This document shows, piece after piece, positions 1 through 9,596 of a stretch of DNA of 64,000 nt. The DNA lies in contig JAIBAY010000007.1 in assembly GCA_019694975.1 (NCBI GenBank), forward strand, positions 137,720 to 201,719, in the 5' to 3' direction. The stretch comes from Chitinophagales bacterium (lineage in GTDB: Bacteria; Bacteroidota; Bacteroidia; Chitinophagales; UBA10324). The notes under the pieces are model-generated. The model searched no databases. It was given only the letters and a program-made list of their open reading frames with translations, and was not told the DNA's origin. Every line of letters begins with the position of its first letter. The first letter of the stretch is position 1. Position numbers and translations under genes: made by a program.

Positions 1-369
1 GACAAATATCACATCAGTAACACATGAAGTTTACTTTAAGCCCTTTCATCAAAAATCCTTTTATTGTTGAATTGCTAAAATCACTTTGCAAGATTTCTTC
101 TCCAGATCTACGTTGCTTTGATCTGTAAAGAAGCAAGCCGGTTCTGCAAAATGTTAAGTGGAGAATCTTGAATGAATTTTCGCTGTATAAAGGTGAGTCC
201 ATTAACTCCGGAAAGCATTACACAATTTCAGAAAAGAGTTGCATAATTCACACATTATCAAGTGTGAAGCTTTCCCTTTTCATAGGATTTTTGGAATAAG
301 ATGTGTCAAGCAGCAGTTAGAATCTTTCAGAATTTCGGGGTGAGGTTTGGTTTTATTCCATTCAAAAAA
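1..369. other. Left-edge stretch without a convincing gene
   Basis: The only open frame here is a 62-codon minus-strand frame (14-202) with no recognisable motif, signal peptide or coding bias. It is more likely chance than a gene. The AT-rich sequence lies downstream of the minus-strand M43 protease gene and probably holds its transcription end, but no clear U-tailed hairpin was seen. Confidence 0.4.
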
Positions 370-2415
370 TTATTTCTGTCGCACCAGTTTTTCTGTGCAA
401 AAAAATTCATCACTTTTTATCTCAAATATCAGTAAACCCGATGGCGAATTCAACGCTGGTTTCCAGTGAATGAATCGTTCGCTTCCCGATGTGAGAATAG
501 TTTTGGTGTCAATCTTTCTTCCCAATTCATCGTACAAACTCAACTGCAAAGTTTTTGCTGCTGCAGCAGGAAGTTCAACTACAATTTCATCAGTGAAAGG
601 ATTGGGATAAACCTTTGGAGAACCCACATTAAGTTCTTCTATGATCGTAAGTGATGGTGAACCGATATGCAAACTATCAATATACAGGTTGTTGCCACCA
701 TCTGTAACATTTACAATTTTGATGATCACCCTGCTGAATGAAACGTAATTATTCAAATTGATTTTGGCCTGCTTCCAAATAGTAGTACTATCGGGAATAT
801 AGGGCGTTACCTGAGTAGGACCTGTGGTTAGCGAACTTCCGGATTTATAAAATACCTGCGTGAAATTCAAGCCGCAATCTGTACTTAACAACACGATCAG
901 CTCATCAGAGTAATTCACATCACTCTTTGCATAGGCCCATCGAAAAGTGAGATACGGCGATCCGGCAAAAGATGTTAAATCATAAGCCGGCAGGATAAGT
1001 GCATCAGCTTGTCCGTAGTTGGTGTTGATGAGGTTGTTGATCTTCGCCGAAGCAACTCCTTCAAATTGTGTGGCAACGGTGTCGCGTTCCCAAGTAATTC
1101 CATTATCCGAATTGTCAATCACAATTCCGTAGGGAGGAAAAATTGCCTGCTCAAAAGTTTCATCGTAAGGAATAGCTTGTCCTGGTTGTGGTGGCGATAC
1201 CATGATGTAATTCACAAGTGTGAGTGTATCGCTCCCGTTTGCGCCTGTTGTAATGAGCGTAACATCAAAACTCCCGACTGAACTATAAGTTACCTGTGGA
1301 TTCAAAACAGTGGAAGTGGATGGATCTCCTCCTGCAAAAATCCATTCGAAAGAAGTGGGATCGTTCAAAGTTTTATTCGTAAAAGAAACGGTATTACCAA
1401 GGCAAACCTGCTGGCCATTTGAAATGAAATCAGCCACTACAATGCAGGCAGGCGAAGCATAATTGCTGTCGCAACCGGTAGCGGAAATATTTGCCGGCTG
1501 CCAAATATCGAATCGCATGGAATTCAGTGTGGCATGCATGCGATCACTCTGCCCCTCAGTGAGCATGCTTTTACAGGCATCATTGGTGTAATCCATATAA
1601 TTTTCAATCTGATCATACACATCGGGAAAATCATTGCTGCACGTGTTGACATTGGGGCATCCGAAATTGGGATTAACAACAGGTGGTGTATCACACACCA
1701 AATCACCATCATTACAAAGGTCAATTCCGCAACCCCCGTTAAAGGTGTGGTACAATCCAAACCAATGTCCTGCTTCATGAGAGCAGGTTCTGCCAAGGTT
1801 GTATGGTGCAGTTACTGTACCGATGGTTCCGAAAGCATTGTGTACCATCACTACTCCATCCTGATCAACGGGTCCTCCGGGAAAGGAAGCATATCCCAAA
1901 ACACTCCCTCCAATTGTTTTCACCACATAAATATTTAGGTATCGCGATGGATCCCAGCTACTCAGTTGCGACAATTGCGCTCGCTCATAGCTGTCATGAT
2001 TGGTAAGCAGTGACTGAATCCGCACAATTCCTTCTGTACAATCACCGTCGGGATCAAGCTTAGCGAGACAAAATTGAATATATGTATCCACCCCGTTGCC
2101 GTCGCCATTGCTGAAAGGAATTTTTCTATAATCCTCGTTGAGCACGTCAATCTGGCTTTGCACCTGAGCATCGGAAATATTTTCTATGCCGCCATTATGA
2201 ATCACATGAACCACCACCGGGATGGTATATATAGTATCTAAATTTCTCAATGAACCTTCGCTATTCTGCAAATGATTTTGAATGACTGATTCAGCGGCAT
2301 TCACAAAAGCAAGATGTTCGGCCTTCCATTGATCGAATCCGCAAACCGGTTGCTGGCTCTTTGCTGAAAATGAAAATAAAAGCGCAATGAAAGAGAGTAG
2401 AATTTTATTTCTCAT
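370..2415 (-). CDS. Secreted M43-type zinc metalloprotease with PKD and type IX sorting domains
   Basis: A 681-aa exported protein with an N-terminal signal peptide (about residues 1-20). The extended zinc motif HEAGHWFGLYH (H213, E214, H217, H223) and a Met-turn-like YMDY near residue 273 are those of pappalysin/cytophagalysin metalloproteases (MEROPS M43). A PKD-like domain lies near 325-405, then a beta-rich region. A C-terminal Por secretion domain (about 605-681, VYPNPF...) marks it as type IX cargo released at or from the cell surface. It probably degrades extracellular protein. Its 5' end overlaps the 3' end of the upstream Reeler-like gene by 11 bp, so the two are likely co-transcribed. 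Substrate unknown. Confidence 0.88.
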   Translation of the reverse strand: MRNKILLSFIALLFSFSAKSQQPVCGFDQWKAEHLAFVNAAESVIQNHLQNSEGSLRNLDTIYTIPVVVHVIHNGGIENISDAQVQSQIDVLNEDYRKIPFSNGDGNGVDTYIQFCLAKLDPDGDCTEGIVRIQSLLTNHDSYERAQLSQLSSWDPSRYLNIYVVKTIGGSVLGYASFPGGPVDQDGVVMVHNAFGTIGTVTAPYNLGRTCSHEAGHWFGLYHTFNGGCGIDLCNDGDLVCDTPPVVNPNFGCPNVNTCSNDFPDVYDQIENYMDYTNDACKSMLTEGQSDRMHATLNSMRFDIWQPANISATGCDSNYASPACIVVADFISNGQQVCLGNTVSFTNKTLNDPTSFEWIFAGGDPSTSTVLNPQVTYSSVGSFDVTLITTGANGSDTLTLVNYIMVSPPQPGQAIPYDETFEQAIFPPYGIVIDNSDNGITWERDTVATQFEGVASAKINNLINTNYGQADALILPAYDLTSFAGSPYLTFRWAYAKSDVNYSDELIVLLSTDCGLNFTQVFYKSGSSLTTGPTQVTPYIPDSTTIWKQAKINLNNYVSFSRVIIKIVNVTDGGNNLYIDSLHIGSPSLTIIEELNVGSPKVYPNPFTDEIVVELPAAAAKTLQLSLYDELGRKIDTKTILTSGSERFIHWKPALNSPSGLLIFEIKSDEFFCTEKLVRQK

Positions 2416-3259
2416 TGAAAATTATTTTTTGGTAGTAGTAATTTTCTAAGTTGCTGATTTCAGCGATATAAATCCCGTCTGATAGATTTGCTTCTTTCAA
2501 ATCAACTGTAGTTTCCTTGCTATGAATTACTTTTTGTATCAGCAATTTTCCCTGTAAAGAGTACAGGTCGAAATTCCATTCTCTGATTTCTGCATTTCCA
2601 TTTTTCAGCCGGATGAAAATTTTATCTGTAGCCGGATTCGGAAATAATTCCATTGCAACCGCACTTGCTGTTTCAATTACAGAAGTAGCCACATCAAGCA
2701 CCTTTGTTAGTGCATAAACAGAATCACCTGTAAGATCATGGTCGTGATTGGCAGCGAGTGAAGAGAGATAAAAGGTGATGGCACCTTCATCTATTGATGG
2801 TGCTGTCCATTGAAAATTCCAGGTAATGGTTCCAATCACATCTGCATCAGCACCGCAGGGTGTGTGGCTGAAATATTCTTTTGTTGCCTCCGTAAATTTT
2901 CTGGTTCTGAATGTATCAACCACGATAAAGTCGCCGACGGATGCATTGGTGCTCTTTCTTGCCGTAACCGCAAATCCGAATTTATCAATACCGGATTGCT
3001 GCGTCGTAACTGTTGCATCGTATGTCGTTCCGGGCACATATTGATTAATGCCATTACCCAGGTCGAGGATAACCGATCCTGGTCCGGTATTCGGCGTGCC
3101 GCCATGGCAATACTCGCAGCCGGGTGAACCTGGTGCGCCCGCATGCCCGCCAACAGTGGGTGAATCACAAGGTCCGTTTAAGTCTGTTGCTCCATTGGTA
3201 AACAGCAGCCAGGTGGCGGCGATTGAAATGATGATGAGAGTAGATTTTATTTGTGTCAT
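2405..3259 (-). CDS. Choice-of-anchor V / Reeler-like secreted protein with one haem-type CxxCH motif
   Basis: A 284-aa protein with a signal peptide, then a Gly/Pro-rich segment carrying one CEYCH motif (C48-C51-H52), as in 'choice-of-anchor V' proteins, where a single c-type haem site precedes a Reeler-like beta-sandwich. Residues about 60-185 form that beta domain, and 195-284 match the type IX C-terminal sorting domain (LFPNPATDKI). Exported to the surface, with a possible redox or metal role suggested by the neighbouring multicopper oxidase. It starts 54 bp after that oxidase and overlaps the downstream protease by 11 bp. Haem attachment is inferred from the motif only. Confidence 0.75.
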   Translation of the reverse strand: MTQIKSTLIIISIAATWLLFTNGATDLNGPCDSPTVGGHAGAPGSPGCEYCHGGTPNTGPGSVILDLGNGINQYVPGTTYDATVTTQQSGIDKFGFAVTARKSTNASVGDFIVVDTFRTRKFTEATKEYFSHTPCGADADVIGTITWNFQWTAPSIDEGAITFYLSSLAANHDHDLTGDSVYALTKVLDVATSVIETASAVAMELFPNPATDKIFIRLKNGNAEIREWNFDLYSLQGKLLIQKVIHSKETTVDLKEANLSDGIYIAEISNLENYYYQKIIFNEK

Positions 3260-3313
3260 GGTAAGATTGTTTTTTCATGTTGTTTTTGGACGATCTGGAA
3301 TTTTAACTGCTCA

Positions 3314-4807
3314 TTAACTCATTTGGTATTGCAACATCATTCCATCATCTTCATGCTCCAGATTATGGCAATGAAAAACAAATGTTCCCAATAGTGACCC
3401 AAAAGGAACGATCACTCTGACGATCTCTTTCGGCATCACATTCACGGTGTCTTTCAATCCTTTTTCGTGCGGCTGAATGGTTCCGCTTCCATTGGTGCGA
3501 TCAAGAATTTGAAATGGCTGCCCGTGCAAATGCATCGGATGTGGCTCTCCACCCATGCTGTTATCAAATGTCCACACTTCAATGTCACCGGCAGTAATGT
3601 ATTCATCAATGCGGGTTGCATCAAAAGTTTTCCCTCCAATGTTATGCCCTGATCCTGTAATGTGACCGCCATGTCCCATCCCATGTGGATTGGAAATATC
3701 GAAGCTACGTGTTTTTGTGGCTGCTGATTCATTGAGAAAAGTAATGAACGAGAGTGTTGAGGGTAAAACAAAGGAATCACTTTCCTGCAACGTCACCACA
3801 AACTTCATGATCTTAAATTCCTGTGTTCCCTGTACATCGCCACCATCAAATGTCTTACTGATCAGGAATACTTCATCATTCACAGTATTATTTCTGAAGT
3901 CAACGATCAAATCAACACGCTCACCGGGACCTAATAAAACTGAGTTGACTGTTTCGGATGAAGGAAGCAATCCGCCATCAGAACCTATAATTGAAAATGC
4001 AGCTCCATTGCTCAATGCAAGATTATAAACTCGTGCATTGCTTCCATTCAGCATTCTAACACGGTACTGTTTTGTTGAAACGGTATGAAAAGGGGCATAC
4101 ACGCCATTTACAAAAACAAATTCACCCATATAGCCGGTCATAATCTCACTATCCGTGGGTGAATAGTTAATGCTGTCTGCCATAATTCTCTTATCCTGTA
4201 TCACCAATAAAATTTCATCCGATCCGGACGGCAGATTCAGTGCGGCTTCTTCCGGATCATTCACCACCATCAGTCCGGCCAACCCTTTAAAAACATGCTC
4301 ACCGGTTTTCTTATCAGGATGCGGATGATACCAATAAAGGGAAGCACGTTGATTGACGGGAAAAAAGTAATTGAATGATGCACCGCTTTGTATTAAAGCC
4401 GTTGGGTGTCCATCCATATCTGCCGGAGCAGCCAGCCCATGCCAGTGAATGTTTGTTGCTTCAGGGAGATTATTCTGAACATTAACAGATAGTGATTCAC
4501 CCGAATTAAATTTTAAAGTGGGGCCAAGAATGCCATTACTTTGATAGCCGTAACCGGCCAGTTTGTTTCCATTGTACAAACCACCGGAAGTTGGCTGTGC
4601 CACTAACGACGCATTGTTAGATTGAATGCCAGGAAATGATAGTGCGTCGGTAAAACTTCCTTCAGTAACAGGGACAGGCTCACCCATCATCATGTCTTCC
4701 ATACTATCGTGATTTTTCATGCAACCCGTAAGCATTGGTAAGGAGCCTCCGAAGAAAACTCCGGCAGCTCCTAATGATGAGATTCTGATAAATCTTCTTC
4801 TGATCAT
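3314..4807 (-). CDS. Multicopper oxidase, twin-arginine exported, possible lipoprotein
   Basis: A 497-aa three-cupredoxin multicopper oxidase (CotA/FtsP/bilirubin-oxidase type). It begins with a twin-arginine run (MIRRRFIRISS) and a hydrophobic stretch ending LTGC, so it is probably Tat-exported and possibly lipid-anchored at C29. Copper ligands are visible: HWH (121-123), HPH (161-163), HPMHLHG near 420 and HCHNLEHEDDGMM near 480, whose final Met is the type 1 axial ligand. A Met-rich patch follows the signal (MEDMMMGEP). It likely oxidises Cu(I) or phenolics in the periplasm. It is preceded by a PKD lipoprotein gene, with an 11-bp gap. Confidence 0.9.
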   Translation of the reverse strand: MIRRRFIRISSLGAAGVFFGGSLPMLTGCMKNHDSMEDMMMGEPVPVTEGSFTDALSFPGIQSNNASLVAQPTSGGLYNGNKLAGYGYQSNGILGPTLKFNSGESLSVNVQNNLPEATNIHWHGLAAPADMDGHPTALIQSGASFNYFFPVNQRASLYWYHPHPDKKTGEHVFKGLAGLMVVNDPEEAALNLPSGSDEILLVIQDKRIMADSINYSPTDSEIMTGYMGEFVFVNGVYAPFHTVSTKQYRVRMLNGSNARVYNLALSNGAAFSIIGSDGGLLPSSETVNSVLLGPGERVDLIVDFRNNTVNDEVFLISKTFDGGDVQGTQEFKIMKFVVTLQESDSFVLPSTLSFITFLNESAATKTRSFDISNPHGMGHGGHITGSGHNIGGKTFDATRIDEYITAGDIEVWTFDNSMGGEPHPMHLHGQPFQILDRTNGSGTIQPHEKGLKDTVNVMPKEIVRVIVPFGSLLGTFVFHCHNLEHEDDGMMLQYQMS

Positions 4808-4818
4808 TGGTTACAATT

Positions 4819-5139
4819 TTAGTTGACGGTGATTGTTTGCATGGCATCATCCATCATTGTCATATCTTCATTGTGTGCAGCCAGCATTACTGTGTAAGTA
4901 CCGGCATTGTTGTATGTATGGCTTAAAGTTGTTCCCTCACCATTGGCGCCATCTCCGAAATCCCACTCCCAATGAAACGTATCGGTGGAACAGTTAGCAT
5001 TGAAATTGATTGTTTCGCCTGCATTGATGGTTGTTTTGTCTACTGTAAAGCAGGCGACAGGGTTACTGTCCTTTTTGCATGAAGCAAAAGCAAGAGTGAG
5101 CAGCACAATTACTGCAATTGACTTAATCCTCTTTTTCAT
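4819..5139 (-). CDS. Small PKD-domain lipoprotein
   Basis: A 106-aa protein with a lipoprotein signal (lipobox LAFASC, Cys near residue 20) followed by a single PKD domain (WEWDFGDG motif, about residues 58-66, then SHTYNNAGTYTV). PKD domains are Ig-like folds used for protein or carbohydrate contacts. The C-terminal strand carries a Met run (EDMTMMDDAM) that might bind Cu(I), like the Met-rich patches of its neighbours. The gene lies directly upstream of the Tat multicopper oxidase in the same operon, so it may anchor or escort that enzyme. That role is inference. Confidence 0.75.
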   Translation of the reverse strand: MKKRIKSIAVIVLLTLAFASCKKDSNPVACFTVDKTTINAGETINFNANCSTDTFHWEWDFGDGANGEGTTLSHTYNNAGTYTVMLAAHNEDMTMMDDAMQTITVN

Positions 5140-5236
5140 TATTATCTGATTTTCGTTTTAGGAATTGATTAGAAAAGTATTGATTTAAGTGTTTTAATTT
5201 TTCAAGTTTAAAAACCAACTATTTGAATGAATAATT

Positions 5237-7537
5237 TTAGTAAGTTAAAGTAAGACCAACTCCGAACCCCATGTCACTATCGTAGTGAGTTGAAGCAGAA
5301 ATGTATTTCGTTAAGATATAGCGGAATCCAGCCATGTATTCTTTATCAGTGTTTATCATGATATTAAAACGTAGCCGTTGTGAGATTGGCACATCTTCTC
5401 TACTCAACTGAACGCGGAATTTACCATCTCCGTCAATTCGTGCATCTGCAACAAAGAGCATCGGTAAGGTATACGCAATACCAGCTACTACTGTTTGACG
5501 ATCATTTTTATTACTCGTTTGCCCGAACATATTTTTGTCTTCGTTACCGAAGATATTTTTCGGGCTACCCTGCAGGCTAAAAAAATTATCATGTGGGTGG
5601 CCTTCTTCTTTATAGTGGAAATCAAAACCGATATAGGGATACCACCACTGCATCCGACCTAAATAGCGACCTAACATTGTTTCGCTCTCATAACCATGTT
5701 CATCATGATAACCAAGGTGCCACATCGTACTTGCTTCCCATCTGGTTTGAGAAAGCATTACTTCTCCATCACTGCCATTCGTTTCAATACCAACCCTCCC
5801 CATCAGATGAAATCTTTTGTCATCGGAATTTAATCCACGTCTGGCAACCTTAGCGTTGGCTATATCAGTCTTGGCGGGTGTTTCATAACTAAACACTCTT
5901 CCCATCCCACTCATCATGTGATACAAAATGTGGCAATGAAAAAACCAGTCTCCTCCTGGCTCGCTTGCTGCAAATTCTATGGTGTCGAGCTCCATCGGCA
6001 TAATGTCAATAATATTTTTCATCGGTGCATATTCACCCTGTCCGTTTAATACTCTAAAATCATGGCCATGGAGGTGCATGGGATGTCGCATCATACTATT
6101 GTTAAAGAGAATGATGCGAATGTTTTCTCCTTTTTTTATTAATATTTTATCTGATTCAGAAACAACCTTATTATCGAGACTCCACACGTAGCGGTTCATA
6201 TTGCCCGTTAAATCAAACCGTAATTCTTTTAAAGGACCTTCTGGTAAAGTGGTTTTTTTGGTGGCCCGGAGCATTGCATAGTTGAGAGTAACTATTTCTC
6301 CAGATTCACTTTCCATATTCATTCCCGGCATGGTTTCATGCTTTTGCATGTTATGCATATCATGTCCCTCTGGTGTCTCTTTTTCCGTTGTCTCTTTTTT
6401 GTTTTTCTTTTTTGATTTCGCTTCTCCAGTTATTTCAGGATACATAACCACATTCATATCCATCTCCTGATTCTGCATTTTCATACCCTCCATTTCAACC
6501 ATATTTCCTTTCATGTCCATCATATCGTTCATCATTTTCATTCCCGGAAAATATTTTAGACGTGGAAGTTTTACTGCGGTTACTTTTTCACCTCTGCCTA
6601 ACCATAATGACGCTGAAGCGGTACGGTCTTCTGGTGTCACTAAAAATTCGTATTGCTTATTCTCTGGAATTGTAACAATGACATCGTAGGTTTCAGAGAC
6701 AGCAATAATGAGACGGTCAACTTCGACAGGTTCGACATCGTTACCATCAGTAGCTACCACAGTAATTTTACCGCCCGAGTAAGTCAGCCAGAAATAATCA
6801 GAAGCTCCACCATTGGCTATTCGTAACCGAACCTTATCTCCGGCTTTGAATTGTGTGTACTCACTTTGGTTTTTTCCGTTAATTAAAAAAGTGTTATACC
6901 AAACATCACTCACATCCATTGCATTCATGCGCTTCCATTCATTCGTCACTTTTACTCCGAAATGCCCGGATGCAATAGCTTCTGTGTAACTCTGCGTAGT
7001 TCCTTTTTTAATAGCAAACCAATCCGTAGCACCTTTAAGGCTGCGATGTACTTCTTCAGGTTTCATATTAGTCCATTCGCTCAATACAACCGGTATCGTA
7101 GGGATTTCGGATTCATTCCGTTTGTTCATAATAAACATACCATACATACCAATTTGCTCTTGTAATTTGCTGTGACTATGATACCAGTGGGTACCATGCT
7201 GAATTATGGGAAATTTGTATAAATACGTAGCGTGCGGTTTAATAGGCATTTGTGTAAGGAATGGAACACCGTCCATTTCATTAGGCAAAAACAATCCATG
7301 CCAATGAAGTGATGTTTCTTCCTTCAATTCATTGTGTACCCATATCTCTGCTGTATCACCCTCTGTGAATGTCAGTGTCGGCATAGGTATCTGCCCATTC
7401 ACTGCAATCGCACGAACATCTTTTCCAGAAAAATTCACGATAGTATCGCGCACATACAAATCGTATCGTACAGTTCGCTGAGCGAAAACTGGTGCAGTAA
7501 ACAAAGGGAGCAAAAGGGTCAATATAAATTTCTGCAT
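5237..7537 (-). CDS. copA: CopA-like multicopper oxidase with Met-rich loop and CopB-like C-terminal barrel
   Basis: A 766-aa protein. I start it at the ATG at 7537 rather than the in-frame upstream codon at 7591, because this puts a normal signal peptide (MQKFILTLLLPLF...FAQ) at the N-terminus. Copper ligand motifs HWHG, HSH, HPMHLHG and HCHILYHMMSGMG identify a CopA/PcoA-type multicopper oxidase. Between cupredoxin domains 2 and 3 lies a Met/His-rich loop (about residues 335-415, MMNDMMDMKG..., HDMHNMQKHE) like the copper-binding repeats of PcoA. The last ~170 residues form amphipathic strands ending in GVGLTLTY and resemble the CopB outer-membrane barrel, so this looks like a CopA-CopB fusion. 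DUF3347 gene immediately upstream. Confidence 0.88.
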   Translation of the reverse strand: MQKFILTLLLPLFTAPVFAQRTVRYDLYVRDTIVNFSGKDVRAIAVNGQIPMPTLTFTEGDTAEIWVHNELKEETSLHWHGLFLPNEMDGVPFLTQMPIKPHATYLYKFPIIQHGTHWYHSHSKLQEQIGMYGMFIMNKRNESEIPTIPVVLSEWTNMKPEEVHRSLKGATDWFAIKKGTTQSYTEAIASGHFGVKVTNEWKRMNAMDVSDVWYNTFLINGKNQSEYTQFKAGDKVRLRIANGGASDYFWLTYSGGKITVVATDGNDVEPVEVDRLIIAVSETYDVIVTIPENKQYEFLVTPEDRTASASLWLGRGEKVTAVKLPRLKYFPGMKMMNDMMDMKGNMVEMEGMKMQNQEMDMNVVMYPEITGEAKSKKKNKKETTEKETPEGHDMHNMQKHETMPGMNMESESGEIVTLNYAMLRATKKTTLPEGPLKELRFDLTGNMNRYVWSLDNKVVSESDKILIKKGENIRIILFNNSMMRHPMHLHGHDFRVLNGQGEYAPMKNIIDIMPMELDTIEFAASEPGGDWFFHCHILYHMMSGMGRVFSYETPAKTDIANAKVARRGLNSDDKRFHLMGRVGIETNGSDGEVMLSQTRWEASTMWHLGYHDEHGYESETMLGRYLGRMQWWYPYIGFDFHYKEEGHPHDNFFSLQGSPKNIFGNEDKNMFGQTSNKNDRQTVVAGIAYTLPMLFVADARIDGDGKFRVQLSREDVPISQRLRFNIMINTDKEYMAGFRYILTKYISASTHYDSDMGFGVGLTLTY

Positions 7538-7598
7538 GGTGTATGAAAGGTTAAAACAAGGAGTCACCAATGAAGGCGACTCCTTGATCATTAATTAA

Positions 7599-8138
7599 TT
7601 ACTGCTTTGCCTTCAAAGTTTCTTTAGTTGACCCGCAGGAAAGCATTTTTTTACCCATGTAAGGATTTACAATTTTCGATTGCTGACTTATCCAGTAGGC
7701 TCCTTTGTTATCATTTGCCATTGGGCAATACTGATAGTAGAGGTCTGCAGTATGGACGTTAAGCTCTTTGAGGAGCTTATACATATTTGAGGAGAGGGAT
7801 ATAAAATGTTCCCTCTGGTGATCAATTTCATCTGTACCTTTGATGTGTTCTGCATCATAGCTCAGCTTCTCATTGTATTTCATCCAGACTTCGTGCTGAT
7901 CAGAAGGCATTTTATCCATGGGCACGTTGCCTATGGCGTCATACAATGATTTCGCTGCAATACGAGCGTTATTGGCCTGATCCTTTGCCAAGTTATCCTT
8001 GAGCTCCATGTAACTATTAACAACCGAACTAAACACTGAAGTACTATCAATGACTACGGGATTACTTACTGTTTGCGCACATGAAGGATGTACAATGGCA
8101 GTTGTTAAAATTACCATTGTGATAATTAGATTTTTCAT
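7599..8138 (-). CDS. DUF3347 copper-associated periplasmic protein
   Basis: A 179-aa exported protein (signal peptide ending near HPSCAQ). The core, about residues 35-165, matches DUF3347: SYMELKDNLAKDQANNARIAAKSLY near the N-terminus and YYQYCPMANDNKGAYW near the C-terminus. This domain is repeatedly found next to copper oxidases and CusB-type adaptors in Bacteroidota and is thought to bind copper or a copper protein in the periplasm. The CPMA motif and a further Cys near the end (MLSCGS) could be metal ligands. It lies 61 bp upstream of the CopA-like oxidase, on the same strand. Confidence 0.8.
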   Translation of the reverse strand: MKNLIITMVILTTAIVHPSCAQTVSNPVVIDSTSVFSSVVNSYMELKDNLAKDQANNARIAAKSLYDAIGNVPMDKMPSDQHEVWMKYNEKLSYDAEHIKGTDEIDHQREHFISLSSNMYKLLKELNVHTADLYYQYCPMANDNKGAYWISQQSKIVNPYMGKKMLSCGSTKETLKAKQ

Positions 8139-8244
8139 TCTTAAGAAATTTTGATTATTGATTGAAATGAATTAACAGATTCACAGATATTTTTTGCTAA
8201 AAAATACCGTAGCTCGCCCTAATGACGAGAAGATGCGCAGAAGA

Positions 8245-8652
8245 TCAAATTTGAAAACTCTTGATTAGAGTTCGAATACCCGCTTTAGGAGGTGGTGGAT
8301 GAAAGACATTGTATTCAGCTAACGTTTCATGCACTTCTGTAAAGAATACGATAAGCTCAGGTTTAAGAAAAACCTGTATAAAAGAAAATGCCTTTGTAAA
8401 ATCTGAGTTAAAGCCGACAAAATATTGCCCGGTGCTTGTGAAGAATGTTAAATGACCTTCCTGACAATCTTGAGCATCCTCTGTATTATCATTCGTATTA
8501 CAGCAAGAGTGCGATTGTTGACGTTGTTGGTTAACTTGATTGTGGTTGCAATCACTTCCTAAACTGCACCACACTGAACAGACATGCATGTACAGTATGA
8601 TTGCAAGAAGTGCTGTTGCACCTAATTTTGATATGTAATTTAGAGAACTCAA
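8245..8652 (-). CDS. Small Cys/His-rich exported protein (DUF6660-like)
   Basis: A 135-aa protein. A hydrophobic N-terminal helix (residues 10-25) is followed by a Cys/His cluster (CSVWCSLGSDC, HSCCN, DCQEGH), then a hydrophobic/aromatic segment and the C-terminal sequence FHPPPPKAG...SFQI. A paralogue at 17114-17551 has the same architecture and almost the same tail. A third, more distant one at 30646-30969 heads the Cus efflux region. Arrangement and context suggest a small membrane-tethered periplasmic protein in metal handling. The family resembles DUF6660; biochemical function unknown to me. Confidence 0.65.
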   Translation of the reverse strand: MSSLNYISKLGATALLAIILYMHVCSVWCSLGSDCNHNQVNQQRQQSHSCCNTNDNTEDAQDCQEGHLTFFTSTGQYFVGFNSDFTKAFSFIQVFLKPELIVFFTEVHETLAEYNVFHPPPPKAGIRTLIKSFQI

Positions 8653-8746
8653 TTTATTACTTATTCACAACATTTTTTCTTTCGTATGAAAATTGCCTTC
8701 AACATACGAAGTGAAAAATCTCCAATCTTCTGAAAAATCATTCTTA

Positions 8747-9475
8747 TCATATGAGTATCAGCATCAAAAGGGCCATGCTCACCATCAGTAAATCTTCAAT
8801 TAGAGTTACAGTGCCCAAAGGTACTCTAAAAATAGTGCCAAGGCATGCGCACTCAATGATTTGTTTATTTCTCAGGCTATTGATTACCCCGAGGGTACTA
8901 AAACCCATTACAATGACTACTACCAGATAAATCCACTCCAGATTTCCACCAATCAGAAGTGATACACCGAACAACAACTCTATAAAGGGGTATATAAACC
9001 CGTAAGCCCTCCATTTCTTTGCTAACAAATCGTATGTGGCATAGCCATTAGCGAAACCATGCAAATCAAGCAACTTGAAAAAAGAGAAGGTAAGAAAAAA
9101 GCCAGCCATAAAATTATTCATCCACGAAGTCCAATTGATTACCGGATTATTGTAAGCTGCAATAAAGCTCACAAAAGTGATGTATCCGAATATCAGTAAT
9201 AATGGTTTATAGGTTCCAATCCACGTTTTTTCCTGTACGGTCTCCATTGAATGGATTACATCGCTTATGTCTTCGGAGATGACATATTTCTTGTCAGGGC
9301 TAATCGCGTATTGTAATGATGGTAGAGCAAGGTGGCTATTCATTTCAATAATAGCTTTACCCGGGTTAAGTGAGACTTCAGCCGATAGAACTTCAGGTAG
9401 TTTGAGAAGCAGACTTTTCACTTTACTGCTGCAACCATTACAAGTCATTCCAGTGATGTTATATGTATGTGTCAT
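8747..9475 (-). CDS. HMA domain fused to MauE/DoxX-like membrane domain
   Basis: A 242-aa protein. Residues 1-70 are a heavy-metal-associated ferredoxin-like domain with GMTCNGC (C12, C15), the Cu(I)-binding loop of CopZ/ATX1 chaperones. Residues 88-242 hold four transmembrane helices of the MauE/DoxX type with a CACLG pair (C209, C211) and the conserved stretch ECACLGTIFRVPLGTVTLIED. The same membrane domain occurs in the 429-aa protein at 19388-20677. MauE-type domains handle periplasmic disulphides, so the fusion suggests coupling of copper binding to thiol redox. It follows the HMA-AraC regulator gene, which may control it. Confidence 0.8.
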   Translation of the reverse strand: MTHTYNITGMTCNGCSSKVKSLLLKLPEVLSAEVSLNPGKAIIEMNSHLALPSLQYAISPDKKYVISEDISDVIHSMETVQEKTWIGTYKPLLLIFGYITFVSFIAAYNNPVINWTSWMNNFMAGFFLTFSFFKLLDLHGFANGYATYDLLAKKWRAYGFIYPFIELLFGVSLLIGGNLEWIYLVVVIVMGFSTLGVINSLRNKQIIECACLGTIFRVPLGTVTLIEDLLMVSMALLMLILI

Positions 9476-9596
9476 AATGGGTACAAAATTATATAGTCTT
9501 CCCGTAGAGGAGTTATGGAATTTTGGAAAAGAAATTCAAGATTTACAGGTTAGTTGCCATATACATACAATCAGCAACACACTTATGGCAAGCTGA

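Noticed and set aside
466-2171. Plus-strand and alternative minus-strand frames inside the M43 protease gene
   Set aside because: Shadow frames without start signals, domains or coding bias.
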